NCBI GenBank assembly: GCA_016711105.1
Contig: JADJTO010000005.1
Location: 1 to 64,000 of the forward strand
Direction: 5' to 3'
Source of the DNA: Micropruina sp.
GTDB lineage: Bacteria > Actinomycetota > Actinomycetes > Propionibacteriales > Propionibacteriaceae
DNA: 64,000 nucleotides
Shown: positions 36,332 through 45,053 of the stretch, piece by piece
Layout of the letters: every line of letters starts with the position of its first letter
Numbering within the stretch: the stretch's first letter is position 1
Notes under the pieces: model-generated
Seen by the model: only the letters and a program-made list of their open reading frames with translations
The model's database searches: none
Told to the model about the DNA's origin: nothing
Program-made: the position numbers and the translations under genes

Positions 36332-36423
36332 GGCTCACCTTTCGTCGGTGGAGCGTCCACTATGCCAGCAGGCCCGGCCGGGAGGGTCGGCGGGCAGGCT
36401 CGGCCGGGTAGCTCCGCCGACGA

Positions 36424-37698
36424 TCAGCTGATCGGCGTGAGGAACTCCGCGCCACCGAGGTAGGGCCGCAGCGCCGGCGGAATGCGCACCGACCCGTCCG
36501 CCTGCTGGTGGTTCTCCAGGATCATGATGATCATCCGGGTCATCGCGCAGAGCGTGCCGTTCAAGGTCGCCACCGGACGAACCCCCGCGTTGTCCCGCTG
36601 CCGAATGTTCAGCCGTCGGGCCTGGAACTCGGTGCAGTTGGAGGTGGACGTGACCTCGCGGTACTTCTCCTGGGTGGGGAGCCAGCCGTAGCAGTCGTAC
36701 TTACGCGCCGCGCTCAGGCCCAGGTCACCGGCAGCGACCTCGAGCACCTGGAACGGCAGTTCGAGCGCGGTGATGAACTCCTTCTCGAACTCGAGCAGCC
36801 GCTGATGCTCGGCGTGCGCCTGCTCGGGATCGCAGTAGACGAACATCTCGACCTTGTCGAACCAGTGCACCCGGAAGATGCCGCGGGTGTCCTTGCCGTA
36901 GGAGCCGGCCTCACGCCGGAAGCAGGGGGAATACCCGACGTACTGCCGGGGCAGCGACGCCGAATCCAGGATCTCTTCGGAGTGGAACGCCGCCAGCGCC
37001 ACCTCCGAGGTGCCGACCAGGTAGAGGTCGTCGGCGGGCAGGTGGTAGACGTCCTGGGCGGCTTGGCCGAGGAACCCGGTTCCCTCCATCGCGGACGGTT
37101 TGACCAGCGCCGGCGGAATCACCGGGGTGAACCCCCACTGCAGCGCCTTCGCCATGGCCAGGTTGATCAGCGCGAACTCAAGCATCGCCCCTTGCCCGGT
37201 CAGGAAATAGAAGCGCGAACCGGACACTTTGGCGCCGCGTTCCATGTCGATCGCGCCCAGCAGCTCACCGAGTTCGAGGTGGTCGCGCGGGGTGAATCCC
37301 TCGGCGGCGAAGTCCCGCGGGGTGCCGTGGGTGGAGACCACGGTGAAGTCGTCCTCACCACCCAGCGGCACGTCGTCGAAGACCGGGTTGGGCAGCTGCC
37401 GGATCAGCGCATCGAAGGTCTGCGCGGCGTCCGCTGAGGCGGCGTCGGCCGCCTTGACCAGCCCGACCAGCTCTTTGGTCTGAGCCAGCACGGCGGCCTT
37501 CTCCTCGCCCTTGGCCCGCGCGACCAGCTTGCCGAGTTCCTTCTGTTGCGCCCGCAGCGCCTCGTAGGCGGCGATGGACGAGCGGCGCGCATCGTCCGCG
37601 GCGACCAGTTGGTCGATCAGCTCGACGGACTCCCCACGAGCCGCCTGCGAGCGACGGAGACGGTCGGGGTCGGTGCGCAACAGCTTCGGATCAATCAC
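36424..37698 (-). CDS. serS: Seryl-tRNA synthetase
   Basis: A 424 aa class II synthetase that charges tRNA-Ser. It starts MIDPKLLRTDPDRLR, has the N-terminal coiled-coil arm (about 25-105), then GTSEVALAAFHSEEIL, motif 2 (SPCFRREAGSYGKDTRGI), ATP/serine-site segments (HWFDKVEMFVY, TSTSNCTEFQARRLNIR) and motif 3 near LNGTLCAMTRMIIMILENHQ. Full length. A tRNA-Ser gene also lies in this window at 15347. Confidence 0.97.
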   Translation of the reverse strand: MIDPKLLRTDPDRLRRSQAARGESVELIDQLVAADDARRSSIAAYEALRAQQKELGKLVARAKGEEKAAVLAQTKELVGLVKAADAASADAAQTFDALIRQLPNPVFDDVPLGGEDDFTVVSTHGTPRDFAAEGFTPRDHLELGELLGAIDMERGAKVSGSRFYFLTGQGAMLEFALINLAMAKALQWGFTPVIPPALVKPSAMEGTGFLGQAAQDVYHLPADDLYLVGTSEVALAAFHSEEILDSASLPRQYVGYSPCFRREAGSYGKDTRGIFRVHWFDKVEMFVYCDPEQAHAEHQRLLEFEKEFITALELPFQVLEVAAGDLGLSAARKYDCYGWLPTQEKYREVTSTSNCTEFQARRLNIRQRDNAGVRPVATLNGTLCAMTRMIIMILENHQQADGSVRIPPALRPYLGGAEFLTPIS

Positions 37699-37752
37699 CG
37701 GCTGATCCTATCGCCGACTGATCTACCGCTCCCGCGGGCCCTCTGGCCTCGA

Positions 37753-37800
37753 TAACGAGTGAGATTCACCACCGTGTTCGGTGGTGAATCTCACTCGTTA
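37753..37800. repeat. Perfect 21-bp inverted repeat (hairpin) between divergent genes
   Basis: The left arm 37753-37773 (beginning TAACGAGTGAGATTCACC) and right arm 37780-37800 are exact reverse complements around a six-base loop GTGTTC. It lies between the divergent serS and dioxygenase-like genes, so neither gene ends here. It may be an intergenic repeat element or a regulatory site. Confidence 0.8.
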
Positions 37801-37962
37801 CCGTCAGCAACCGCCGATTCTGCTCCCCACCACAGAACCCCCGATCGCCTGCCGGCTGGGCAGCTGGCCGCACGGCCCCCAGAGCACACCGTCCGACCAG
37901 AAACAGGGCAAACAGCCCCCGAGCCACACCAGATTCACAGCTTAGTCGGGCATAGTTCCCAG

Positions 37963-38838
37963 ATGACCGACACGCATCAACCTGAATCCGTCCACCCCGA
38001 CCACGACCGGGGGCTGGAGTTCGACGTCCAGACCCTGCTCGCCCGCCGGGCCGCCTTCGGCCTGTTCGGTGGCGCCGGCCTGCTGGCCCTGGTCGGCTGC
38101 GCCACCACCACCCCCAGCGCTGCGACCACCAGCGCCTCCCCGACGACTGCCGCGACCACCGCCAGCGCCACAGCGACGACCACCGCCACAGCGGCCGCGA
38201 CCACCCCCACCGCCGAGGTGCCGGACGAGACCGCCGGCCCCTACCCCGGCGACGGGTCGAATGGTCCGAACACTCTGGACGACTCGGGCATCATCCGCTC
38301 CGACATCACCTCGTCCTTCGGCACCTCGACGACGAAGGCCGCCGGCACTCCGCTGACCGTCAACCTGACCGTGACCGACGCCGCCAAGGGGTACGCGGCG
38401 ATGTCCGGCGCGGCCGTCTACCTGTGGCACGCCGATGCCCAGGGCCGCTACTCGATGTACTCCTCCGGCGTCGAGAACGAGAACTACCTGCGCGGCGTCC
38501 AGGCGACCAACTCGGCCGGGACGGCTACGTTCAAGACCATCTTCCCCGGCTGCTACGACGGACGCTGGCCACACATCCACTTCGAGGTGTACGCCAGCAC
38601 CGCGGACGCCACCAGCAGCGGGCAGATCGTCAAGACCAGCCAGCTCGCGCTCCCGCAGGCCACCTGCGAAGCCGTCTACGCCGACAGCGCCACCTACCCG
38701 AGCAGCACCAGCAACCTCGGCCGGGTCTCCCTGACCGGCGACAACGTGTTCGGCGAGGACGGCGGCATCCTGCAGTTGGCCACCGTCACCGGCTCCGCGT
38801 CCGCCGGCTACGTCGCCAACCTGACCATCGGCGTCTGA
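37963..38838 (+). CDS. Exported intradiol-dioxygenase-like lipoprotein
   Basis: A 291 aa protein. The N-terminus has a twin arginine (LLARRAAFGLFGGAG) and a lipobox ending LLALVGC, so it is probably Tat-exported and lipid-anchored. A Thr/Ala-rich spacer follows (about 45-85). The C-terminal part is a protocatechuate/catechol intradiol dioxygenase fold: AAVYLWHADAQGRYSMYSS, NYLRGVQATNSAGTATFKT and the ligand segment RWPHIHFEVY, with candidate iron ligands Tyr, Tyr and the two His of HIH. The longer frame from 37759 includes the hairpin and is not coding. The physiological substrate of such surface dioxygenases is unclear. Confidence 0.87.
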   Translation: MTDTHQPESVHPDHDRGLEFDVQTLLARRAAFGLFGGAGLLALVGCATTTPSAATTSASPTTAATTASATATTTATAAATTPTAEVPDETAGPYPGDGSNGPNTLDDSGIIRSDITSSFGTSTTKAAGTPLTVNLTVTDAAKGYAAMSGAAVYLWHADAQGRYSMYSSGVENENYLRGVQATNSAGTATFKTIFPGCYDGRWPHIHFEVYASTADATSSGQIVKTSQLALPQATCEAVYADSATYPSSTSNLGRVSLTGDNVFGEDGGILQLATVTGSASAGYVANLTIGV

Positions 38839-38847
38839 GCTAGCGCG

Positions 38848-38879
38848 ACTCCGCCCGGCACAAAGGGTTCGGGCGGAGT
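38848..38879 (+). terminator. Hairpin terminator after the dioxygenase-like gene
   Basis: ACTCCGCCCG (38848-38857) pairs with CGGGCGGAGT (38870-38879) around a 12-base loop, 10 bp past the stop codon. Confidence 0.65.
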
Positions 38880-38909
38880 TGGGTTGCTCAGGGGTGACAG
38901 ACTGCCGTC

Positions 38910-40460
38910 ATGCGCCGTCGACCCGGGATCGCCCCGCTTGCCGCGATCCTGTTCGGGGTCGCCTTCCTGATCTGGACGTGGGCCACCCTGAGCACCGAGT
39001 TGCTGCGTCCGCTCGATGACACCTCCCTCAGCCCGGCGATCGATGTCGACTCAGAGCTGGGCCAGATCGCCTCCGCGGTGGCCGTGCTTTTCTGGCCCGG
39101 CGTGCTCTACTCGGCCCTCGGCGGGATCGCGGTCTGGGCCTACCAACGGCGCCTGCGCAGCCTGACCAATGCCATCGCCCTGGCCATCGTCTCCGGCTGG
39201 GTCGCCGAATGGTTGCTCAAGCTGGTCTTCGCGCGCCCCCGTCCGCGCTCGGCGCCGCCGATCATCACCAGCGACACCTTCGGCTACCCCTCGGGCCACA
39301 TGATCGCGATCACCACCGCGGCGATCATCGTGATCGCCACCACGACCACCACCCGCCAATCCCGTCCGACCATCATGGTGTGGCGCATCCTGGGCGCCCT
39401 GGTGATCGTCGGAATCGGGGTGAACCGCTGGTTGCTACACGCCCACTACATCACCGACATCGTCGCCGGCATCCTGGTCGGCGGGTTGACCGCCAGCCTG
39501 TCGCTCACCGTGGCCGGCGTGCACATGCTGCCCGAGCCGCCGGTGCGTCGTCCGCCGTCGGGGGCTCGGAAGCGGTGCGCGGTGATCGTGAACCCGACCA
39601 AGGTGGCCGACTGGGGGTCCTTCCGCCGGCACGTCGAGTTCGCCTGCATCGAGCGCGGCTGGGAGCCGCCGCTGTGGCTCGAAACCACCGAAGGCGATCC
39701 CGGACGAGCGATGGCCCGCTCGGCCATCCGGCGCAAAGTGGATCTCGTCCTGGTCGCCGGCGGGGACGGCACGATCCGGATCGTCTGCTCCGAACTGGCC
39801 TCGACCGGGATCGCGATGGGGCTATTACCGGCCGGAACCGGCAACCTGCTGGCCCGCAACCTGTCCATCCCGCTGGACGAATCCGAGGCCCTCGACGTGG
39901 CTTTCGACGGCAGCGGGCGGGCGATTGATCTGGTCCGCGTCACCGTTGACGACGCGCCGACCAGCGACACCTTCGCCGTGATGGCCGGGATGGGCTTCGA
40001 CGCCGAGATCATGGCGGCGACCAACAGTGACCTGAAGAAGATCGTCGGCCCGGCCGCCTACCTGCTGGGGGCCCTGCAGGCGGTCAACCTGCCACCCTTC
40101 GAGGCCACGGTGACGATCGATGATGCCGAGCCGATGGTCCGCCTGGCCGGGATCGTCCTGGTCGGCAATGTCGGAGCCCTCCAGGGCAACGTTCAACTGA
40201 TGCCGGACGCCCAATCCGACGACGGCCTGTTCGACGTGTTGATCGCCTCCCCCAAGAACGCGCTCGACTGGGTGAAGGTCACCACCAGCGCCGTCACCCC
40301 GGGGCCGGACGTGGAGGAGCTCGATCGCGCCCAAGGACGCCGGGCGTTGATCACCACCGCCACCCCGGTCGCCTATCAGCTCGACGGCGACATGGCCGGG
40401 CAGTGTTCCCGGATGGAGGTCGAGTTGCTGCCCAAGGTGCTCCGGGTGATGGTTCCCTGA
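38910..40460 (+). CDS. PAP2 phosphatase - diacylglycerol kinase-like fusion
   Basis: A 516 aa two-domain membrane enzyme. Residues 1-210 form a PAP2 lipid phosphatase with several TM helices and the motifs KLVFARPRPR, YPSGHMIAITT and HYITDIVAGILVG. Residues 225-510 form a lipid kinase catalytic domain with VIVNPTKV, the nucleotide loop LVAGGDGTIR and GLLPAGTGNLLARNL. It may act on isoprenoid or phosphatidyl lipids in membrane or cell-envelope metabolism, with phosphatase and kinase on one chain. Such fusions occur in actinobacteria. It is convergent with pheA. Confidence 0.92.
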   Translation: MRRRPGIAPLAAILFGVAFLIWTWATLSTELLRPLDDTSLSPAIDVDSELGQIASAVAVLFWPGVLYSALGGIAVWAYQRRLRSLTNAIALAIVSGWVAEWLLKLVFARPRPRSAPPIITSDTFGYPSGHMIAITTAAIIVIATTTTTRQSRPTIMVWRILGALVIVGIGVNRWLLHAHYITDIVAGILVGGLTASLSLTVAGVHMLPEPPVRRPPSGARKRCAVIVNPTKVADWGSFRRHVEFACIERGWEPPLWLETTEGDPGRAMARSAIRRKVDLVLVAGGDGTIRIVCSELASTGIAMGLLPAGTGNLLARNLSIPLDESEALDVAFDGSGRAIDLVRVTVDDAPTSDTFAVMAGMGFDAEIMAATNSDLKKIVGPAAYLLGALQAVNLPPFEATVTIDDAEPMVRLAGIVLVGNVGALQGNVQLMPDAQSDDGLFDVLIASPKNALDWVKVTTSAVTPGPDVEELDRAQGRRALITTATPVAYQLDGDMAGQCSRMEVELLPKVLRVMVP

Positions 40461-40482
40461 GCGCCAGCTCAGAGGGCCGCGC

Positions 40483-41397
40483 TCAGTCGCCGCTGGGTTG
40501 AACCAGCGTGTTGTACCACTCTCGGGCGTCCAGGAAGTCCTCGTCGGCGAAGCCTCGGGCTACATCGGGACGCACCCCGTCCGCCCGTGGGTAGGAGCCG
40601 AGGAAGACGACCATTTTGCAGATCCGGTGCAGCCCCAGCATCGCCTCGGCCAGCCGCGGGTCCCGCAGATGACCCTCGGCGTCGATCGAGAAGCAGTAGT
40701 CCCCCAGCCCGGTCTTGGTCGGACGAGATTCGATCCGGCAGAGGTTGACCCCACGACCGGCGAACTGCTCCAGGATCTCCAGCAGCGCCCCGGGGTGGTC
40801 GGCGAACATGTAGGCGACCAGGGTGGTCTTGTCGGCGCCGGTGGGCTGCGGCGGCTTGCCGGGCGGAGCGACCAGGACGAAGCGGGTCACGGCCGCTTCG
40901 TTGTCGGCGATCCCGCCGGCCAGCTTCTGCAGCCCGTACATCTCGCCGGCGACATCGGCGCAGACCGCCGCGTCGTAGCGGGAGCTCGGGTCGGCGACTT
41001 CCGCAGCGGCGGCGGCGGTCGAGCCGCCCTCGGTGACCAGCGCGGCGGGCAAGTTGGCCGCCAGCCAGTCCCGGCATTGCGCCGCCGCGTGCGGATGGGT
41101 CAGCACCTTGCGCACCGAAGCCAGCGTGGTGCCGGGCCGGCCGTAGAGGGAGAACTGCACCGGCAGCAGCACCTCGCGGATGATCATCAGCCGATGCCCG
41201 TTGGAGAGGCTGTCCAGGGTGACGCTGACCCCGCCTTCAACCGAGTTCTCGATCGGCACCAGGGCGGCCTCGACCTCACCGCTGCGGACCGCGTCGAGCG
41301 CTCCCGAGACCGTCGCGTACGGCTTGGCCGGCGCGTCACTGAAGGTCAGCAGAGCCTGATGGGTGAAGGTCCCTGGCGGGCCGAAGTATCCGAGCAC
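40483..41397 (-). CDS. pheA: Prephenate dehydratase
   Basis: A 304 aa enzyme that converts prephenate to phenylpyruvate in phenylalanine synthesis. The catalytic domain (about 1-185) has YFGPPGTFTHQAL, VPIENSVEGGVSVTLD and a Thr-Arg-Phe near 'AAVTRFVLV'. The ACT domain (about 200-275) has the ESRP allosteric motif (RIESRPTKTGLGDYCF), so it should be phenylalanine-sensitive. The frame opens at 41508, but GTG 41397 gives the family N-terminus MLGYFGPPGTF. Confidence 0.94.
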   Translation of the reverse strand: MLGYFGPPGTFTHQALLTFSDAPAKPYATVSGALDAVRSGEVEAALVPIENSVEGGVSVTLDSLSNGHRLMIIREVLLPVQFSLYGRPGTTLASVRKVLTHPHAAAQCRDWLAANLPAALVTEGGSTAAAAAEVADPSSRYDAAVCADVAGEMYGLQKLAGGIADNEAAVTRFVLVAPPGKPPQPTGADKTTLVAYMFADHPGALLEILEQFAGRGVNLCRIESRPTKTGLGDYCFSIDAEGHLRDPRLAEAMLGLHRICKMVVFLGSYPRADGVRPDVARGFADEDFLDAREWYNTLVQPSGD

Positions 41398-41428
41398 GGC
41401 GCTCAGCTTATGGGGTGGGACTGACAGG

Positions 41429-43012
41429 TCACCGTGAACGGACGGCCGGACGCCCGCGCACCACGTCCGAGAGTTCGGCGAGGGTGCCCTGCCAGGTCGG
41501 CAACTCACCGCCCCGGCGCTTCCACCACCAGACGATGGCGACCAGCACCAACATCTGGGCGCCCGATGACCCGATGTCGCGAATCACGAAGGCGGTGCTC
41601 AGCAGTTCGGGGCTGAACTCCACGGCCCGTCCGGTGACGTAGGCGACCGAGAGCCAGGTGCCGCGCCACATGAACGCCACGTCCAGCTTGTTGGCTGCCA
41701 TCAGGCCCAACGGCACCCAGGTGATCAGGTCGTACCAGCTCAACGTGTAGGGGGAGGTGACCAGCCAGGCGGCGGTGAGCAGCGCGGCCGTCCGGACCGT
41801 GATGGTCAGCGGATCCCGCCGCGGGTCGGTGTCCAGCGGCGCTCCGGGGGCGATCTGCCAGGGCAGGACGCGGGACAGCATCCACCCGATGATGAACAGC
41901 CCGGCCAGCCCGATCAGACCGACTGCCTGCCGTGCGGTGCCATCGCCGAGCATCATCCTGAGCAGTTCGAACGGGCGTTCGGCCCAGGATCCGGCCGAGA
42001 CGTAGCCGGTGTTGCGTCCGGCCGCGAACAGCGCTTTGGGGGCGAAGATGCCGTAGCCGATGGCCAGTGGGATCACCGCGCCGATGCCGAGTTGCAGCAC
42101 TTTCTTCGGTTGATGCCGATAGCCCCAGACCATGGCCAGGCCGTAGAAGACCAGGGACACCTTGACGCAGCCGGCCAAGCCGATGGCGAGCCCGGCCACG
42201 AACGCGCTCCGCCGGATGAACCACAGGCCGACGATCGCGAAGACCAGGGTGAGGGCCTCGTTGTGCGCCCCGGCGATGACCGACCAGATCATGATCGGAT
42301 TGAGGATCGTGAACAGCACGGCGCGGGTCTGCACCCCGGTGTCGCCGTGGGCCATCTTGACCGCGATGAAGGCGATCACCAGGAACGGGATCAGCGCCAT
42401 CATCTGCAACCAGAACACGACGTCGTGCATGTTGTCGCCGCCCAGGGTGGCCGCCAGCCACTGGCTGAAGGAGGCGATCGGGCCGTAGACGCTGGGCGTG
42501 TCCTGCCAGGGGCGTTCGGTCCAGCGGATCACCGGGTCGAACTGCTCCCGGAAGATCATGGCCGGCGTGATGTCGTAGGGGTCGCGTCCGGTGGCCATCA
42601 ACCGGCCGTACGCGGCGTACATCAGCACGTCGGCCGAGGTCAGCGGCGGCACCAGGGCGGTCACGGTGGAGAGGATCGTGCCCAAGGCGAACATTCGCCG
42701 GACGTTGGGTCGCCAGCCGCCGTCGACCGCCCGGTAGGCGATCCAGAGGCCGACCGAACCGGCCACCAGCCCCAGCCAGAGGGAGACCACGGCCACCCAC
42801 TCGTTGAGCTCCACCCACCCGGCCGGCAGGTACCAGGGAGGCAGGAAGCTCGTCCGCGGCCCGAGCACCAGGGCTACCGGGGAGGGGCCCATCGCGCCGA
42901 CGACGATCGTGGTCACGGCGGAGAGGATGATCAGCCGGAAGCCCAACTGGGGGCTGCGGCTCCACTCTGCCTCCAGCAGGCGCCTCGCTTTCGCGACCAG
43001 CGCTGCGATCAT
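41429..43012 (-). CDS. MptA/MptB-like polyprenol-phosphate mannosyltransferase
   Basis: A 527 aa GT-C membrane enzyme with about 12 TM helices. Motifs fit the alpha-1,6-mannosyltransferase MptA/MptB family of actinobacteria: LTSADVLMYAAYGRLMATGRDPY near residue 125, YGPIASFSQWLAA, and NPIMIWSVIAGAHNEAL. It would add mannose from polyprenol phosphate to a lipoglycan outside the membrane. ATG 43012 follows GAGGAGACCCG and is preferred over the longer frame to 43036. It lies 31 bp upstream of pheA. Confidence 0.88.
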   Translation of the reverse strand: MIAALVAKARRLLEAEWSRSPQLGFRLIILSAVTTIVVGAMGPSPVALVLGPRTSFLPPWYLPAGWVELNEWVAVVSLWLGLVAGSVGLWIAYRAVDGGWRPNVRRMFALGTILSTVTALVPPLTSADVLMYAAYGRLMATGRDPYDITPAMIFREQFDPVIRWTERPWQDTPSVYGPIASFSQWLAATLGGDNMHDVVFWLQMMALIPFLVIAFIAVKMAHGDTGVQTRAVLFTILNPIMIWSVIAGAHNEALTLVFAIVGLWFIRRSAFVAGLAIGLAGCVKVSLVFYGLAMVWGYRHQPKKVLQLGIGAVIPLAIGYGIFAPKALFAAGRNTGYVSAGSWAERPFELLRMMLGDGTARQAVGLIGLAGLFIIGWMLSRVLPWQIAPGAPLDTDPRRDPLTITVRTAALLTAAWLVTSPYTLSWYDLITWVPLGLMAANKLDVAFMWRGTWLSVAYVTGRAVEFSPELLSTAFVIRDIGSSGAQMLVLVAIVWWWKRRGGELPTWQGTLAELSDVVRGRPAVRSR

Positions 43013-43142
43013 CGGGTCTCCTCGTAAACGGCACACCCCAGCTAGTGAACGGGGGCACCAAACAGGCTAGCGGGCGTTGAGCTGGCTCCGAGCCGTTGAG
43101 CCCAGTCGAGACCTGGTTGTAACGGTGCCGTCGCGCCGGGCG

Positions 43143-44006
43143 CTACTTGAGCAGCCGGGAAAGCCTGCGGTCCGCGAGCGGCTTGCCGCCGGTCTGACAG
43201 CCGGGGCAGTACTGCAAGGACGAGTCGGCGAAACTCACCTCGGCGATGGTGGTTCCGCACACGTCGCAGGGCTCGCCGGTTCGGGCGTGGACGCGCAGGC
43301 CCACCTTCTTCTCGCCTTTGAGTTGCTTGGCCGCCAACCCGACCGAGCGGGCGACGGCGTCTGTGAGCTCGTCCTTGAGGGCGGTGAACAGGCGCTCGAA
43401 CTCGTCGTCGTTCAGCCCGTTCGCCGGCTTGAACGGGCTCAGTTTGGCAACGTGGAGGATCTCATCGGAGTAGGCGTTGCCGATCCCGGCGATCACGCGC
43501 TGGTCGCGCAGGACGCCTTTGAGTTGGGAGCGTCCCGCGGTCTGGAGGATCGTGGCGAACGCGGCCGCATCGAAGCTATCGGCCATCGGGTCGGGGCCCA
43601 GCGAGGCGATCCCGGGCACCTCAGCCAGGTCGTTCACGACATAGAGGGCAAGTTTCCGTTGGGTGCCGGCCTCGGTCAGGTCGAAGCCGGAGTTGTCGTC
43701 CAGGACGACCCGCAGCGTCAACGGCCCTCGCCCAGGACGCGCCGGCGCCGCCGGCACGGTGTCTTTCCAGGTCAGCCAGCCGGCGCGAGCCAGGTGGAAG
43801 GCGAGCCACAGTCCGCCGGCGCCGAGCCCGATGAACTTGCCGCGGCGGGTGACCTGATCGACCTCCAACCCGTGCAGGGCCGACAGCGGAAGTTGGTACG
43901 TCTTCAGGGCACTGAACGCGACCAGCTCGGTACGGGCAATCGTCTGGCCCAGCAGTCGCTGGTCGAGGAAACTGCGCAGGGCTTCGACCTCCGGCAGTTC
44001 AGGCAT
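43143..44006 (-). CDS. Fpg/Nei-family DNA glycosylase
   Basis: A 287 aa base-excision repair enzyme starting MPELPEVEAL, with catalytic Pro2 and Glu3. It has the conserved Lys in RRGKFIGLG, a helix-two-turn-helix with VIAGIGNAYSDEILH, and a four-Cys zinc finger near the C-terminus (GEPCDVCGTTIAE ... LQYCPGCQTGGK). This is closer to Fpg (MutM) and actinobacterial Nei1-like enzymes; I leave the exact name open. The frame upstream of ATG 44006 to 44219 is not part of it. Confidence 0.93.
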   Translation of the reverse strand: MPELPEVEALRSFLDQRLLGQTIARTELVAFSALKTYQLPLSALHGLEVDQVTRRGKFIGLGAGGLWLAFHLARAGWLTWKDTVPAAPARPGRGPLTLRVVLDDNSGFDLTEAGTQRKLALYVVNDLAEVPGIASLGPDPMADSFDAAAFATILQTAGRSQLKGVLRDQRVIAGIGNAYSDEILHVAKLSPFKPANGLNDDEFERLFTALKDELTDAVARSVGLAAKQLKGEKKVGLRVHARTGEPCDVCGTTIAEVSFADSSLQYCPGCQTGGKPLADRRLSRLLK

Positions 44007-44056
44007 GGCCAGATTCTGCCCCGCTGAGCTCGGCTTGTCGACGGTTTCGGTCAGGC

Positions 44057-44209
44057 CTACTTCGCGCCCGGCCGCGAATCGTTGGGTGGTTCGGCCAGGG
44101 TGCCAGTGCTTCCACTCACTTCCGGGGGGAGCCCGCCCGCCGCCATCCCGCCGGAGAGTGCGCGCAACAGCGCCCTGATCCTGCTCATCAACCGACCCTT
44201 GCTTGCCAT
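44057..44209 (-). CDS. Possible small protein (50 aa), hypothetical
   Basis: ATG at 44209, TAG at 44057: MASKGRLMSRIRALLRALSG, then a Gly/Pro/Ser-rich tail ending NDSRPGAK. It has a basic amphipathic N-terminal helix. It sits between aat and the DNA glycosylase on the same strand, with only a weak GGGAAG upstream. It may be spurious. Confidence 0.3.
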   Translation of the reverse strand: MASKGRLMSRIRALLRALSGGMAAGGLPPEVSGSTGTLAEPPNDSRPGAK

Positions 44210-44255
44210 GGGACAGCATTAATCAGCACTTCCCTAACGTACCTCGGTTGTCACG

Positions 44256-44939
44256 TCAGGTCGGCTCGCGGCTGGGCCAGCGCACCTCGGGCAGTTCCAG
44301 TGCCTCATCGAGCAGGGTCAGGTACTCGTCCCGGTCGATCTCGATCACGCCCAAGGTGCCCAAATGGTCAGTCCACCATTGGACGTCGATCACCCGATCC
44401 TGACCGTCGTTACCCAGCAACTCCACCAGCGCCATCAGCGCGACTTTAGAGGCGTCTCGTCCGATCATCGGGTCGTGGAACATGGACTCGCCGGCAAACA
44501 ACCCGCCCACGCTGACCCCGTAGAGGCCGCCGGCCAGCCGCCCGTCCGGCGTCCACGCCTCGACAGAATGCACGATCCCGCGGTGGAACAGCTCGGTATA
44601 GACCTCGCTGATCTCGGCATCGATCCACCCGTGCGGACGCGTCGGGTCCGCGCAGCCGGCGAGCACCCGCTCGAACGCCTGATCGACCGTCGTCCGGTAG
44701 CGCTTCACGGCTTGGCGCAGGGAGCGGGTGACCCGCAGCGACGTCAACGGCAACACCCCTCGCTGCATCGGCGACCACCAGGCCATCCGGGCCAGGAAAC
44801 TCGCCTGGGGCAGCGGCATCGGGAACACCCCGGCCCGGTAAGCCTCGGCCACCAGGTCGGCATCGAAGCTGTCTGAGAGCGCCACGAGATCTTGGGCCGG
44901 CCACTGCTCGGCGGGGCCGAAGATCGCCGACCTGGTCAT
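44256..44939 (-). CDS. aat: Leucyl/phenylalanyl-tRNA-protein transferase
   Basis: A 227 aa enzyme that adds Leu or Phe to N-terminal Arg or Lys of proteins for ClpS/ClpAP-type degradation. Family motifs: LVAEAYRAGVFPMPL, AWWSPMQRGVLPL, LYGVSVGGLFAGESMFH and VIDVQWWTDHLGTLGVIEI. Normal length. Start MTRSAIFGP. Confidence 0.95.
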   Translation of the reverse strand: MTRSAIFGPAEQWPAQDLVALSDSFDADLVAEAYRAGVFPMPLPQASFLARMAWWSPMQRGVLPLTSLRVTRSLRQAVKRYRTTVDQAFERVLAGCADPTRPHGWIDAEISEVYTELFHRGIVHSVEAWTPDGRLAGGLYGVSVGGLFAGESMFHDPMIGRDASKVALMALVELLGNDGQDRVIDVQWWTDHLGTLGVIEIDRDEYLTLLDEALELPEVRWPSREPT

Positions 44940-45053
44940 CAGCCGATTCTGCCACCCACCCAGAGGATCCTGGGTAGGCGGGGGTCAACCCCGATGGGGG
45001 CGGCGCCGCCCGCGGGTAGCCTGAGACCGACGTTCCGACGCCCAGGAGGCGAC

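Noticed and set aside
37759..37962. N-terminal extension of the dioxygenase-like protein
   Set aside because: It would translate through the 21-bp hairpin, and the Tat/lipoprotein signal starts properly at ATG 37963.
43143..44219. 71-residue N-terminal extension of the DNA glycosylase
   Set aside because: Fpg/Nei enzymes need Pro2 at the N-terminus, so translation must start at ATG 44006.
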